Positions 35,174 through 45,202 of a DNA stretch of 64,000 nucleotides are shown piece after piece. A program made the position numbers and the translations under genes. Source of the stretch: Saccharopolyspora hordei (lineage in GTDB: Bacteria; Actinomycetota; Actinomycetes; Mycobacteriales; Pseudonocardiaceae); assembly GCF_013410345.1 (NCBI RefSeq), contig NZ_JACCFJ010000001.1, forward strand, positions 62,001 to 126,000. The letters run 5' to 3'. Every line of letters begins with the position of its first letter. Position 1 is the stretch's first letter. Below the pieces are notes generated by a model. That model saw only the letters and a list, made by a program, of their open reading frames with translations, was not told the origin of the DNA and ran no database searches.

Positions 35174-35962
35174 TCACGACTCCTCGGCACCTCCCGTGTC
35201 CGCCAGCAGCAGTTCCGCGTGCTCGGACACCAGCTGGCGGGCTTCCTCGGGCAGGCCCTGGTCGCTGATGAGCACGTCGACCTCGTCGAAGTCGACGATC
35301 GTGGAGATGCCGACGGTCGACCACTTGGAGCTGTCGGCGACCACCACCAGCCGCCCGGCCGCCTCGGCCAGCGCCCGGTTGGTCTCCCCCTCGTTGAGGT
35401 TCGGGGTGGTGAAGCCCGCGCGGGCGGCCATCCCGTGCACGCCGAGGAACACCATGTCCAGGTGCAGCGAGCGCAGCGCCTGCACCGCGACCGGCCCGAC
35501 CAGCGCGTCCGACGGGGTCCGCACGCCGCCGGTGAGCACCACGGTGCGGTCGGTGCGCCCGCGCCGCTGCAGTGCGTCGGCCACCCGCACGGAGTTGGTG
35601 ACCACGGTCAGGTCGGCGACGTCGTCGAGGTGGCGGGCCAGCGTCCAGGTGGTGGTGCCCGCGGACAGCCCGATCGCCGTGCCGGGCCGGACCTGCTGCG
35701 CGGCGAGCGCGGCGATGGCCTCCTTCTCCGCGAGCTGCCGCACCGACTTGGCCTCGAACCCGGGCTCGTCGGTGCTGCGGCCGGTCACCGAGGTCGCGCC
35801 GCCGTAGACCTTCTCGACCAGGCCGCGGCGGGCCAGCGCGTCGAGGTCGCGGCGGATGGTCATGTCGGACACACCCAGCCGCAGCACCAGGTCGGCGACC
35901 TGCACCGCACCGGTGCGCCGCACCTCGTCGAGGATCACTTCCTGCCGTTGCCGCGCGAGCAC
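35174..35962 (-). CDS. DeoR-family transcriptional regulator
   Basis: 262 residues. The N-terminal winged helix (ILDEVRRTGAVQVADLVLRL; SDMTIRRDLDALARRGL) carries the DeoR signature. The sugar-phosphate sensor domain follows, with GLSAGTTTWTLARHL and VLTGGVRTPSDALVG. It probably represses galT and itself, released by a galactose-pathway phosphate (inference). GTG at 35962 is preferred, with GGAGAGG upstream; a GTG/ATG ten codons earlier lacks a site. Confidence 0.85.
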   Translation of the reverse strand: MLARQRQEVILDEVRRTGAVQVADLVLRLGVSDMTIRRDLDALARRGLVEKVYGGATSVTGRSTDEPGFEAKSVRQLAEKEAIAALAAQQVRPGTAIGLSAGTTTWTLARHLDDVADLTVVTNSVRVADALQRRGRTDRTVVLTGGVRTPSDALVGPVAVQALRSLHLDMVFLGVHGMAARAGFTTPNLNEGETNRALAEAAGRLVVVADSSKWSTVGISTIVDFDEVDVLISDQGLPEEARQLVSEHAELLLADTGGAEES

Positions 35963-36198
35963 GCTCGTCCTCTCCGGTCCACGAACGAACAAGAACCAAC
36001 ATTACCTGAACGAGTGACACGCGGGAGCGTGGTGTGACCAGTCGATCACGACCAGGAGCAGACCGGGGAGCCCGACCACGCTGCGACCTGCGGCGTTGTG
36101 ACCTCCCGGCCGCGGTCCGGCGACGCCACCGGGCACCGCGGCCTGCTCACCACCTCACCGCACCAGCACAGCCCGGTGCGGAGTTGCCGCACCGCTGT

Positions 36199-37629
36199 TC
36201 ATTGCTGTTCGGTCTGCGGCGGGCCGCCCGGCAGCGACATGCGCAGCAGCGCACCGCCCTCCGGCGCTTCCCCGGCCCACACCGAGCCGCCGTGCCGCTC
36301 CGCGACCTGCTTGACGATCGACAGCCCCAGCCCCGAGCCCGGCAGCGTCCGCGCGTCCGACGAGCGGTAGAAGCGCTCGAACACGTACGGCCGGTCCGCC
36401 GGGGCGATGCCGGGACCGCTGTCGGCGACCTCCAGGACGACCTGCCCGGACGCCGGGTCGGGCAGCAGCTCGACCCGCACCCGCCCCTCCTCGGGACTCC
36501 ACTTCGCGGCGTTGTCCAGCAGGTTCAGCACCGCGCGCTCCAGCGCCGTGGCGTCGCCCATCATCTCCCAGGGCGCCAGCCGCACGTCGAACTCGGTGCG
36601 CGGCGCGCGCCGCCGCGCCCGGCTCAGCGCCCGCTCCACCACGTCCACCAGGTCCACCGGCTCGTGCACCGCCTGCGGGGTGTCCTCCCGCGCCAGCTCC
36701 ACCAGGTCGCCCACCAGCGCGGACAGCTCCGTCACCTGGGCCTGGACGTCGGCGAGCATCTCCTCCCGGTCCTCCTCCGACAGGCTCGGCGCGCCCGGCC
36801 GGGACGAGGCCATGAGCAGTTCCAGGTTGGTGCGCAGCGAGGTCAGCGGGGTGCGCAGCTCGTGCCCCGCGTCGGCGACGAGCCTGCGCTGCCGCTCCTG
36901 CGACTCCGCCAGCGCGCTGAGCATGCCGTTGAAGCTGGTCGTCAGCCGGGACAGCTCGTCGTCGCCCTCGACCGGGATCGGCCGCAGGTCCCCGGTGAGC
37001 GCGACGCGCTCGGCCGCGGCGGTCAACCGCTGCACCGGGCGCAACCCGGCGCGCGCCACCGCCGTCCCGGCCGCCGCGGCGAGCAGGATGCCGGCCCCGC
37101 CCATGACCACCAGCACCACGCTGAGCTGGGCGAGCGTGCGCTGGGTGGGGTCCAGCGAGGTGGACATGACCAGCGCGGCGCCCTGCCCGGCCGGCACCGC
37201 CACCACGCGGCTGTTGGTCTCCTGGTCGGTGCGCCGGGACTGCGGCACCTGCCCGCGCGCCACCGCCAGCTCGGCGAAGCTCAGCGGCGGCCGCTGGCCC
37301 TTCGGGCCGAACTGGAACCCGTCCGCGCTCAGCACGGTGATCTTGAAGTTCGTCGCGTTGAAGAACGCCACCGGCACCTGCTGCAGGTCCGAGGTGCGCA
37401 CCAGCGGTCCCTCGGCGGCCTCCACCGCGCGCTCGACCAGGTTGTCGTCGAGCTGCTGGTAGAGGCTGTCGCGCACGGTCACGAAGGCGGCGACCGACAC
37501 CAGCGCGACGGCACCGGCCACGCAGACCGCCGCCAGCCAGGTGACGCGGTTGCGCAGCGAGACGCGCTGGAAGCGACCTCGGGGCTGGGCCTCGGCGAGG
37601 TCCGGTGGGGGTGGGGCGGGGACCGTCAC
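36199..37629 (-). CDS. mprB: MprB-like sensor histidine kinase
   Basis: 476 residues. Two membrane segments ([38 protein letters not shown]) flank a periplasmic sensor. HAMP is followed by the DHp H in [10 protein letters not shown], then CA-domain N-box [10 protein letters not shown]1 DSGPGI, F-box and G2 GSGLGLSIV. It senses envelope stress and phosphorylates the adjacent regulator. The GTG overlaps the regulator's TGA by three bases. The response-regulator gene is first in the pair. Confidence 0.9.
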   Translation of the reverse strand: MTVPAPPPPDLAEAQPRGRFQRVSLRNRVTWLAAVCVAGAVALVSVAAFVTVRDSLYQQLDDNLVERAVEAAEGPLVRTSDLQQVPVAFFNATNFKITVLSADGFQFGPKGQRPPLSFAELAVARGQVPQSRRTDQETNSRVVAVPAGQGAALVMSTSLDPTQRTLAQLSVVLVVMGGAGILLAAAAGTAVARAGLRPVQRLTAAAERVALTGDLRPIPVEGDDELSRLTTSFNGMLSALAESQERQRRLVADAGHELRTPLTSLRTNLELLMASSRPGAPSLSEEDREEMLADVQAQVTELSALVGDLVELAREDTPQAVHEPVDLVDVVERALSRARRRAPRTEFDVRLAPWEMMGDATALERAVLNLLDNAAKWSPEEGRVRVELLPDPASGQVVLEVADSGPGIAPADRPYVFERFYRSSDARTLPGSGLGLSIVKQVAERHGGSVWAGEAPEGGALLRMSLPGGPPQTEQQ

Positions 37630-38321
37630 GGCGGCGTCTCGCGGAGGACGTAACCGACACCGCGGACCGTGTGGATCAGCCGCGACTCCCCGTCGGCCTC
37701 GGTCTTGCGGCGCAAGTACCCGATGTAGACCTCCAGGGCGTTGCCCGAGGTCGGGAAGTCGTAGCCCCACACGTCCTCGAGGAGGCGGCTGCGGGTCAGC
37801 ACCTGCTTGGGGTGCGCCATGAGCAGCTCGAGCAGGGCGAACTCGGTGCGGGTGAGGCTGATCGGGCGGTCGCCGCGGCGGACCTCGCGGGTGCCGGGGT
37901 CCAGCTCCAGGTCGGCGAAGCGCAGCGCGGCCGGGTGCTCGTCCTGGCCGGTGTCCGACGGGCCGGCGCGGCGCAGCAGCGCGCGCAACCGGGCGAGCAG
38001 CTCTTCGAGCGCGAAGGGCTTGGGCAGGTAGTCGTCGGCTCCCGCGTCGAGCCCGGCGACCCGGTCGGAGACCGCGTCGCGGGCGGTGAGCACCAGGATC
38101 GGCAGGTCGTCGCCGGTGCTGCGCAGCCGCCGGGCCACCTCCAGCCCGTCCAGCCGGGGCATCATCACGTCGAGCACCATGGCGTCGGGTCGGTTGGCCG
38201 CCAGCTGGTCCAGGGCCTGTTGACCGTCCGCGGCGAGCTCCACCTGGTAGCCGTTGAACTGCAAGGACCGGCGCAGGGACTCCCGCACGGCACGATCGTC
38301 GTCGACGACGAGGATGCGCAT
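37626..38321 (-). CDS. mprA: MprA-like OmpR-family response regulator
   Basis: 231 residues. The receiver domain has acidic VVDDDRA, phospho-acceptor D in [12 protein letters not shown] and K in YLPKPF. The OmpR winged helix includes [20 protein letters not shown] and [10 protein letters not shown]. It is the partner of the overlapping histidine-kinase gene. In M. tuberculosis MprA binds upstream of pepD and its own operon. ATG is fixed by the conserved MRILVVDDD start. The preceding 189-base gap should hold the promoter. Confidence 0.92.
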   Translation of the reverse strand: MRILVVDDDRAVRESLRRSLQFNGYQVELAADGQQALDQLAANRPDAMVLDVMMPRLDGLEVARRLRSTGDDLPILVLTARDAVSDRVAGLDAGADDYLPKPFALEELLARLRALLRRAGPSDTGQDEHPAALRFADLELDPGTREVRRGDRPISLTRTEFALLELLMAHPKQVLTRSRLLEDVWGYDFPTSGNALEVYIGYLRRKTEADGESRLIHTVRGVGYVLRETPP

Positions 38322-38510
38322 GAGCACAGTCTTACCCCTGGTCCTGAGAACGAGCTGAGAGGCGTCCACCCCGTCGCCGGGCGCGGTGACGACCGTCTCA
38401 CCACCGATCACCTGGGGTGACCAGCGCGGACCCGGCGGGTCACCGGCGAGGCGGCGATCACGGCGGAGATCGTCACCCTCCCCCGCTGCGCTGGGCCTCC
38501 CCGAGGCAGG

Positions 38511-39197
38511 ATGACCACGATGAGGACGACCGGACGCAAGCAGTTCACCGACACCGCCCCCGCAGCCGACCTCTACGAGGTCATCAACCGCCGCCGGGAC
38601 GTGCGCCGCGAGTTCACCGGCGAGGAGGTCCCCGAGCCCGTGCTGCGCCGGGTGCTCAGCGCCGCGCACAGCGCGCCCAGCGTCGGGCTGTCCCAGCCGT
38701 GGGACTTCGTGCTGGTCCGCGACGAGTCCACCCGCCGCGCCTTCCGCGAGCACGTGCTGGCCGAGCGCAGCGTCTTCGCCGCCCAGCTGGACGAGGAGCG
38801 CGCCGCCACGTTCGCCAAGATCAAGGTCGAGGGCATCGTGGAGTCCTCGCTCGGCATCGCCGTCACCTACGACCCCAGCCGCGGCGCGCCGCAGGTCCTC
38901 GGCCGGCACGCGATCGCCGACGCCGGCCTGTACTCGGTGTGCCTGGCCATCCAGAACCTGTGGCTGGCGGCCACCGCCGAGGGCCTGGGCGTGGGCTGGG
39001 TCAGCTTCTACCGCGAGGAGTTCCTGCGCCGGCTGCTCGGCATCCCGGCCGGGGTGCGTCCCGTCGCGTGGTTGTGCGTGGGCCCGGTGCGCTCGCTCGC
39101 CGACGTGCCTGACCTGGAACGGCACGGGTGGCGGCAGCGACTGCCACTCGAGGCCGTCGTGCACTACGACAAGTACGACAGCGGTCGCAACCGGTAG
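38511..39197 (+). CDS. bluB: 5,6-dimethylbenzimidazole synthase
   Basis: 228 residues of nitroreductase fold. [34 protein letters not shown] and [10 protein letters not shown] fit BluB, which cuts FMNH2 with oxygen to make the lower ligand of vitamin B12. GVGWVSFY and [16 protein letters not shown] are further family blocks. No other cobalamin gene or visible B12 riboswitch is adjacent. ATG with GAGGCAGG just upstream. Confidence 0.88.
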   Translation: MTTMRTTGRKQFTDTAPAADLYEVINRRRDVRREFTGEEVPEPVLRRVLSAAHSAPSVGLSQPWDFVLVRDESTRRAFREHVLAERSVFAAQLDEERAATFAKIKVEGIVESSLGIAVTYDPSRGAPQVLGRHAIADAGLYSVCLAIQNLWLAATAEGLGVGWVSFYREEFLRRLLGIPAGVRPVAWLCVGPVRSLADVPDLERHGWRQRLPLEAVVHYDKYDSGRNR

Positions 39198-39256
39198 CCT
39201 GGGGCGACACGACCGCCACGCGGTCCCACCACGAGGTTCGCTCCTGCGAGGAAGCG

Positions 39257-40759
39257 GTGCAGCACGATGACCCGCTGATGGTCGGCCACATCCCGGCCCA
39301 GGACCGCCAGGTGCGGTCCTTGCTGGACTCCGGCCGCTTCGCCGAGGCCGAGGCGGCCTTCGACGAGCTGATCGCCGCGGGGGCGAACCGGGTCGCCGAG
39401 CAGTGGAACCGGGCCGCCGTGCTGGTGCACCGAGCGACCCTGGCCTGGCGCCTGAAGCACATCCCGCTGGCCCTGGAGCTGCTCGCCGAGGGGTGGACCG
39501 AGCTCGACGTGGACCGGCCCGAGGGGCCGGCCGCTGCGCACACCGTCAGCATGCTCGGCTACCTGCTGGAGACCATCGGCCACCGCGGCCCGGCGCTGGA
39601 GATGATGGCGCTGTCGGTGCAGCTGGCCCGCGACTCCGGCGACCCGGCGACGCTGGCGCACTGCCTGTGCCGCGAGGGCAACGCCCGGATCTTCCGCGCC
39701 ACCTCCCTCCCCACGGAGGAGCGGGCCACGCAGTTCGTCCTGGCCCGCGACCTGTTCGAGGAGTCGCGGTCGCTGGCCCGGCCCGGCCAGGTCAGGCGCT
39801 CGGCGATGGCGGGCCTGGCGCGGGCGCTGGTCGGCATCGGCGACCGGGAGACCGCCGAGCGCGTCGCCCAGGAGGCCCTGGCGCTGGCCCGCGCCGCCGA
39901 CGACTGGTTCAGCTCGTCGGTGGCGAACTGGGTGCTCGCGGTGGTGCGCCGCCAGCAGAACCAGCTGGAGGAGGCCCGCACGCTCGCCAGCCGCGCACTG
40001 GACGCCGCGGAGACCATCCGCGACACCATGCTGATGATGCAGTTCTCGCTCGACCTGGCGACGATCTGCGACGCCCTGGCCGACCCGGTCGGCGAGGCCG
40101 CCGCGCTGCGTCGCACCGTCTCGGCGAGCTGGGCGGCGGTCGAGGCGCTCCGCGAGGGCCTCGGCCAGGCGCTGGAGCAGCGCCGGGTGGCCGTGCAGGC
40201 CCAGCGCATGGCGCTGGCCGCGCGCGAGGCCGCGCTGCGCGACCCGCTGACCGGCCTGACCAACCGGCTCGGGCTGGAGCGCCGGGCTCCGCTGCTGCTG
40301 GAGCAGACCGCGGCCGCGGGGCGGGTGCCGTGGCTGGTGCTGCTCGACGTCGACTGGTTCAAGGACGTCAACGACCTGGCCGGGCACACGGCTGGTGACG
40401 TCGTGCTCCAGGAGGTCGCGCACCTGCTGCGCCGCGAGTGCCGCGCCGACGACCTGGTCTGCCGCTGGGCCGGGGACGAGTTCGTGGTGCTGCTGGTCGG
40501 CTCCAGCGAGGACTCCCAGGAGGCCGGGCCGGTGGTCGCCGAGCGCATCCGCGCCGCGGTGCACAACCACGACTGGCGCCTGGTGCTGGGCCGGATCACC
40601 AAGGCACCGACGGTGAGCATCGGCGTGGCGGCCGGACCGGCGACGCTGGAGCACCTGTTCGCGGCCGCGGACATCGCCCTGTACCGGGCGAAGCGGGCCG
40701 GGCGCAACCGCGTGGAGATCGACGAGAGCCCGGCGACCGACTCCCCGACCACGGCGTGA
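39257..40759 (+). CDS. Cytosolic TPR-GGDEF diguanylate cyclase
   Basis: 500 residues from a GTG preceded by GAGGAAG. The first 300 residues are TPR-like helices ([38 protein letters not shown]). A GGDEF domain follows, starting [15 protein letters not shown], with [12 protein letters not shown] and the signature AGDEF. A in place of the first G is tolerated in active cyclases. No membrane segment or I-site RxxD was identified. It should make c-di-GMP in response to a protein or ligand bound by the TPRs. Similar proteins control Streptomyces development. Confidence 0.82.
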   Translation: MQHDDPLMVGHIPAQDRQVRSLLDSGRFAEAEAAFDELIAAGANRVAEQWNRAAVLVHRATLAWRLKHIPLALELLAEGWTELDVDRPEGPAAAHTVSMLGYLLETIGHRGPALEMMALSVQLARDSGDPATLAHCLCREGNARIFRATSLPTEERATQFVLARDLFEESRSLARPGQVRRSAMAGLARALVGIGDRETAERVAQEALALARAADDWFSSSVANWVLAVVRRQQNQLEEARTLASRALDAAETIRDTMLMMQFSLDLATICDALADPVGEAAALRRTVSASWAAVEALREGLGQALEQRRVAVQAQRMALAAREAALRDPLTGLTNRLGLERRAPLLLEQTAAAGRVPWLVLLDVDWFKDVNDLAGHTAGDVVLQEVAHLLRRECRADDLVCRWAGDEFVVLLVGSSEDSQEAGPVVAERIRAAVHNHDWRLVLGRITKAPTVSIGVAAGPATLEHLFAAADIALYRAKRAGRNRVEIDESPATDSPTTA

Positions 40760-40777
40760 CGGGCGCGGTGGAGCCGT

Positions 40778-41568
40778 TCACCCCTCGCTGATCTCGCGCC
40801 GCGCCCGCTGGAAGTCCTCGACGGCCGCAGCGTGCTCGCCGCGGGCCTGCAGCACCTCGCCGCGGGCCTGCAGCGCAGCGGCGAGGACCCGCCGGTGGCC
40901 GGAACCCTCCGCCACGGCAACGGCTTCCGCGCACTCGACCAGTGCGTCGTCGACCTCACCGCGCTCGACGAGCAGCCGACCGCGCAGGCCGCGCATCCGC
41001 GCCTCGGCGACGGGATCTGCGAGCGCCACCGCGGAGGCGACCCCCGCGGACAGCGCTTCCAAGGTGTCGCCGGCGTGCTCGCCCTGCTCGTGCAGCGCCC
41101 ACAGCGGCCCGTCGCACAACGCGATGACGTCGGTGTGGCACCCGCTCTCGGCGGCCAACCGGACCATGCCGACCAGGTTGACGCGCTCGCTGCGCAGCCA
41201 CTCCAGCGCCGTCTCCCGGCTGAACGGGTTCTCCCCGTCGAGCTCGTCGTCGACGACGCGGAACCGGCCCGGTCCCGTCACCGCCCGGTCGGCGAAGGCG
41301 CCCTGCCGCCGGTACCAGGCGAGGAGGCGGCCGAAGTCGTCGTCGCGGTCGACCGCGTCGAGGGGCCCGGCAGCGTGCCCGCTGAGGAGGTCGGGGAGCA
41401 GGAACTGCTCCAAGTCGTGCTCGTCCACCAGACAGGTCCTGTGCAGCTCGGTGAGTCGGTCGTCGGCGTGGTCCCGGGGGGACCGGCTAACGCCGCGACC
41501 CCCTGGTGGCCGTGCACCGCCTCCGCCCGCACGACGTCGCCCGCAGCACCTGTGTCCACGTCGCCCAC
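40778..41568 (-). pseudogene. TPR protein, frameshifted at a C6 run
   Basis: The N-terminal piece (VDTGAAGDVVRAEAVHGHQG) is in one frame. The main part (LTELHRTCLVDEHDLEQFLL to RARREISEG) lies in another, joined at CCCCCC near 41478. The second half has TPR helices like the C-termini of actinobacterial NB-ARC/TPR regulators. No good start lies in the main frame. It is either a recent frameshift, a base-calling error or a remnant. Confidence 0.4.
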
Positions 41569-41690
41569 ACCCCCTCAGCACGATCGGTGACGATCTCCTG
41601 ACGATACGTGACCGGCCCGGGAGCCATCGTGAACGGCACGACACCAACCGGTGCCGACCCGCCCCGACCGGCCAGGTACTCTCCAAGCAG

Positions 41691-41763
41691 GCCCTCGTAG
41701 CTCAGGGGATAGAGCACCGCTCTCCTAAAGCGGGTGTCGCAGGTTCGAATCCTGCCGGGGGCG
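41691..41763 (+). tRNA. tRNA-Arg (anticodon CCT)
   Basis: 73 nt. Acceptor GCCCTCG/CGGGGGC with one T-G pair. The anticodon stem CCGCT/AGCGG encloses CTCCTAA, giving CCT. T arm GCAGG-TTCGAAT-CCTGC. Discriminator G, CCA not encoded. A truncated integrase begins 10 bases downstream. Confidence 0.95.
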
Positions 41764-41772
41764 CGGAAAGAA

Positions 41773-42627
41773 TTAGCCTGTTGACCTGCGGCGGGACGCC
41801 AGATCGATGATCTTGGCTCCGTCCGCAGCATCCCCAGATGGGGGCAAGATGGGGGCAGCGTTAGGAGCCAGCCCCCCGTCCAGGGCCGCGGCGACCGCCG
41901 CCCACCGCTCGGGTTCAGCAGCGAGGACGCGCACGGCCTCGGCGATCGCATCGGAACTCAGCCCGTCCGGAGTCGGTTCCGGGCCGCCGATGATGTCGCG
42001 CACCTTCGCCCACCGGGCATCCGCCAGGTGCGCGTACCGCATGGTCGTCGTCCAGGACTTGTGCCCCAACAGCGCCGACACCGTCTCGATGCCGGCCCCA
42101 TCCTGGATCAGCCACGACGCGTACGTGTGCCGCATATCGTGCGGCGTGCCCCCTGCCAGCCCCGCGCGCTCCGCGACGGAATCCCAGTGCCGACGGCGCA
42201 TGTTCCCGTAGTTCAGTGGCGTTCCAGCCTTGGATGCCAGCAGCAACGCCCCGGTGCAACGTCTCCCACCACGGTGTCGGGCCCGGCACCGCTTCGGCGG
42301 ATTCCGCTTCACGTAGTCGTCGATGCGGCCAGCGAGCCGCCTGGTGATCGGCACACCTCTGCGACGTCGCCCCTTCGGGTAGGGCTTGATCTCGTTGCTG
42401 TGCTTGTCCCAGGCCTCTTGCACCTGGATCACGAGTCGCTTGGTGTCGACGCGTTGCAGGTGCAGCCCGGCGAGTTCACCCCAGCGCAGACCGGTCTCAG
42501 TGCCGATGTCGATCAGCAGGTCAAGCAGTTCGCTGTCCTCTGCCGCAACTCCGCGAAACCGCGCCACCTCTGCGCGCGTCATGAAGTACTCGTCGTCGGC
42601 GGTGACTGTCTCCAACTTGATCCCCAC
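41773..42627 (-). pseudogene. Tyrosine integrase, N-terminal domain lost
   Basis: 284 residues containing the whole catalytic domain: R in GLRWGELAGLHL, HxxR in HDMRHTYASW and the nucleophile Y in TTTMRYAHL. The arm-binding and core-binding N-terminal domains (about 150 residues) are missing; before residue 10 the sequence becomes unrelated. It ends next to tRNA-Arg, the usual place for an integrase and its attachment site. It is probably inactive. Confidence 0.7.
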
Positions 42628-42709
42628 TCTCGGCGAGACCGTGAGCAGCTTCTCGTCGACCGCTCCCCGCGATCCGGCTGCGCCACGACGCCCCCGCCCG
42701 GAAAGACCA

Positions 42710-42751
42710 GCGCCCCACGTCGACCCCTTGATCGGGTCCGACGTGGGGCGC
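42710..42751. terminator. Hairpin terminator of the APH-like gene
   Basis: 13-bp perfect stem GCGCCCCACGTCG with a 16-base loop region, six bases past the stop codon of the minus-strand kinase gene. Confidence 0.75.
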
Positions 42752-42756
42752 GTTCG

Positions 42757-43596
42757 TCATTGCTGGGTGAGCTCGTCGACCAGGCGGTGAAGTTGGCTGG
42801 CGAGTTCGGGGTGGTCGCCCATGCTGGTGCGGCGCAGTAGGCGGGCGGCGACGTAGAGCAGCGCGGTGGTGCCGGTCGGGGTGTCGAGCACGTCGGCGAA
42901 GGCTGCCCGCACGGTCGCGGCGGTGCGGGGTGAGAGCAGGCTGTAGCAGTACAGCGACGCCGCATCGGTGCCGACCGGGCCGCGGCCCCACAGCTCCCAG
43001 TCGAGCACGCCGAGTTCGGGTTGCAGCAGATTCGCCCAGTGCAGATCACCGTGCACGGTTTCCCACTCGGCCACCTCGATCGACAGCCCGAGCGCGTCGT
43101 GGACGGCCTTGCGGATCCCGGGTGCGTCCTTGCGGATCCGCGTCGTCGGAGTTGCCCGGAGCACGTCGAGGCTGCGGCGCAGCTCACCCCACCACTCCGC
43201 AGGCAGGTCGACCTCGGCCCGCAGCACGTCAGTGTCCGAGCAGCGACGACCCGGCACGTAGGTCATCAGCTCGGCGCGCTGCCGCCGCACCCCGGGGACC
43301 TCCCACTCCACGACGTCGAGCACACGGGGTTTTCGGATGCCCGTGATCGCGTTCGCGTCGGCGTTACCGGTCCACCAGTCGCCCTCGGCCCACTGGACTT
43401 GCTCAGAAACCACCCGCAGCCACCGGTGCCCGTCCGGGCTGGCGGCCGGGGCGCTGATCGACCGCAGCCGCCACCCGAACACCGGCTCGCCCGTCACCGT
43501 CACTCCGAAGTGCTCGGCGGCGCGCGCCAGGTTGGCGCGCATCCATTCGGAGAACTGGCGGTCGGCCTCGGCGACCTCGGCGGCGGTGGGTTCCAT
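42757..43596 (-). CDS. APH-like phosphotransferase in the element stump
   Basis: 279 residues. Kinase site VHGDLHWANLL followed by LGVLDWELWGRGPVG, the APH HGDxxxxN and D-x-E pattern. The N-terminal lobe is atypical and lacks an obvious nucleotide-binding lysine. Its ATG overlaps the TGA of the AAA ATPase gene, so the two are translated together. Substrate unknown; with a radical-SAM protein nearby a peptide or nucleoside substrate is possible. Confidence 0.7.
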   Translation of the reverse strand: MEPTAAEVAEADRQFSEWMRANLARAAEHFGVTVTGEPVFGWRLRSISAPAASPDGHRWLRVVSEQVQWAEGDWWTGNADANAITGIRKPRVLDVVEWEVPGVRRQRAELMTYVPGRRCSDTDVLRAEVDLPAEWWGELRRSLDVLRATPTTRIRKDAPGIRKAVHDALGLSIEVAEWETVHGDLHWANLLQPELGVLDWELWGRGPVGTDAASLYCYSLLSPRTAATVRAAFADVLDTPTGTTALLYVAARLLRRTSMGDHPELASQLHRLVDELTQQ

Positions 43597-44345
43597 CAGT
43601 CGATGATGTGCCGCAGGTAGCTGTCTGGGTTGGCCAGGTAGCGCCGCCAGTGGTCGACGAGTTCGAGTTCGTCCCACTTGATCCGCCGGAACCCGTGCTC
43701 GCCCACCTCGATGATGTCCGCACCGGGTGTGGCGGCCAGGATCGGCGAGTGCGTCGCGCACACCACCTGCGCGCCGGTCTTGCCCAGCTCGTGCATCAGC
43801 CCGACCAGCCGCAGGCACGAGGTGAACGACAGCGCGGCCTCGGGTTCGTCCATCACGTAGAAGCCGGGCTTGGCGAACATCGCCCGGAACACCGCGAGGA
43901 AGCCCTCGCCGTGCGACATTTCCGCGGTGTTGTCGTCCCAGTAGCCCGGCACCCCGCCGAGGTTCTCGGTCATCTGGAACGCCGTCTCAGCCCGCAGGAA
44001 GAACCCCTGCTTGCGGGAGCGGGGACCGCCGAGCATCCGGGAACCGGCCGCGGTGGTCTCCAGCGTCAGCACCTCACCGAGCGGGGTCTTGGTCGGATTC
44101 GGGCGGCCGCGCAGCGCGGCGAGGCGACCGCCGTAGGAATCGAGCTTGAACCCCTCAGCGATCGCCTCGACCAGCGTGGACTTGCCCGAGCCGTTGTCGC
44201 CGACGAAGAACGTCACCGGCGCCTCGAACCGCAGCCCCTCATCGACGAGCTCGGCCACGCACGGCACCGTGTATGGCCACCGGCCACGCTCAGCGCGGCC
44301 GGGCCGGTTCGCCTCCCTGACGTAGGCGCGTCGGACGAACAACAA
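43596..44345 (-). CDS. AAA-type (ABC-like) ATPase
   Basis: 249 residues. Walker A GDNGSGKST at about 49-57, an ABC-signature-like MSHGEG, Walker B FYVMDEPEAAL and a His switch in CATHSPIL. This is the compact RecF/SMC-like AAA_21/AAA_23 type often encoded beside kinases or peptide-modifying enzymes. It is seven bases downstream of the SPASM fragment gene and coupled to the APH gene. It is not a transporter, since no permease is present. Confidence 0.75.
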   Translation of the reverse strand: MLFVRRAYVREANRPGRAERGRWPYTVPCVAELVDEGLRFEAPVTFFVGDNGSGKSTLVEAIAEGFKLDSYGGRLAALRGRPNPTKTPLGEVLTLETTAAGSRMLGGPRSRKQGFFLRAETAFQMTENLGGVPGYWDDNTAEMSHGEGFLAVFRAMFAKPGFYVMDEPEAALSFTSCLRLVGLMHELGKTGAQVVCATHSPILAATPGADIIEVGEHGFRRIKWDELELVDHWRRYLANPDSYLRHIID

Positions 44346-44351
44346 GGCTCC

Positions 44352-45029
44352 CTAGGCGTCGTAGTTCGGCATGCACCCGCCGTTGGGGCCGCAGGGCCCG
44401 CTACCAGTGGGCCAGCACTGCGGGTTGCAGGCGGGTCCGCAGTTCGGCCCGCACTGAGGATCGCACGCCGACCTCGGACGGCCAGCGAAGGCGGCCCGCA
44501 GTGTCTCGCCGACCTCACCCGCCCGCGGTCCCGCCAGGATGTCGGCGAGCGGACGTTCGCGCACGTTGCCCACCGGCATCCACCGGGAGAACACGCACGG
44601 CCACACCTGCCCGCTCGGGGAGATCGCGATCTTGCCGTCGCCGCAGTGCCCGCACAGCTCATCCAGCCCGGCCGCGCCGGTGCGCACTCCGCGGCCGACC
44701 TGCCGGAGCCGGTCGTTGCCGATCTCGGTCACGCCGAGCTCGCGCAGCTCGGCCACCGCCTGGTCGCTGCACTGCCCCTCCCACAGGTTCACCACACCAG
44801 CCCGCAGCGGGATCGAACGCCGCAGCGCCTCGACGATGTTGGCCTTGGTCCGCTCGTAGGTCCGCCGGCGGGTGATCGCGGCGTGCTCGCCGGGGTCGGT
44901 GGAGTAGTACGACGTCGCCAACCGCACGCCAGGCTGAGTGAACACGTCCCACAGCACGGGATGGATGCTGACCATGTTGGTGAACACCTCGACCTCGACG
45001 CCCCGGCCGAGCGCGTGGTTGATCAGCAC
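44352..45029 (-). pseudogene. Radical-SAM/SPASM protein, N-terminal half lost
   Basis: 225 residues. NHALGRGVEVEVFTNMVSIH is late radical-SAM barrel sequence, followed by a SPASM-like domain (ELCGHCGDGKIAISPSG, WPCVFSRW). The very Cys-rich tail has CDPQCGPNC, CNPQC and CGPNGGC. The CxxxCxxC cluster that binds the SAM iron-sulfur cluster is absent: the frame starts abruptly next to an unrelated fragment. The tail could hold auxiliary clusters or be a leader/substrate-like extension. Probably inactive alone. Confidence 0.6.
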
Positions 45030-45202
45030 CGGTAATGCCGGGTGCCGGGTCGGCTCACGACCACCACGCCGTCACCCGACCGGACAACTCCGAGAAGCAG
45101 CAGGACCGCTTCCACCGCGATGACGACCGGGACGATCCACCGCCCCCACGCCGCCAGCCGGGCCGGCGCCGGGGCGTTCGTTCGCTCCTGCCCGCTTCGC
45201 AC
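45023..45202 (-). pseudogene. N-terminal fragment of a small membrane protein
   Basis: 59 codons from GTG with a single hydrophobic segment (WIVPVVIAVEAVLLLLGVV). It ends at a stop inside the first codons of the SPASM fragment, so the original gene seems cut at about 45030-45045. This marks the outer edge of the second element stump. Confidence 0.4.

Noticed and set aside
38322-38510. Possible cobalamin riboswitch upstream of bluB
   Set aside because: No B12-box-like sequence or paired-stem pattern could be recognised in the 189-base gap.
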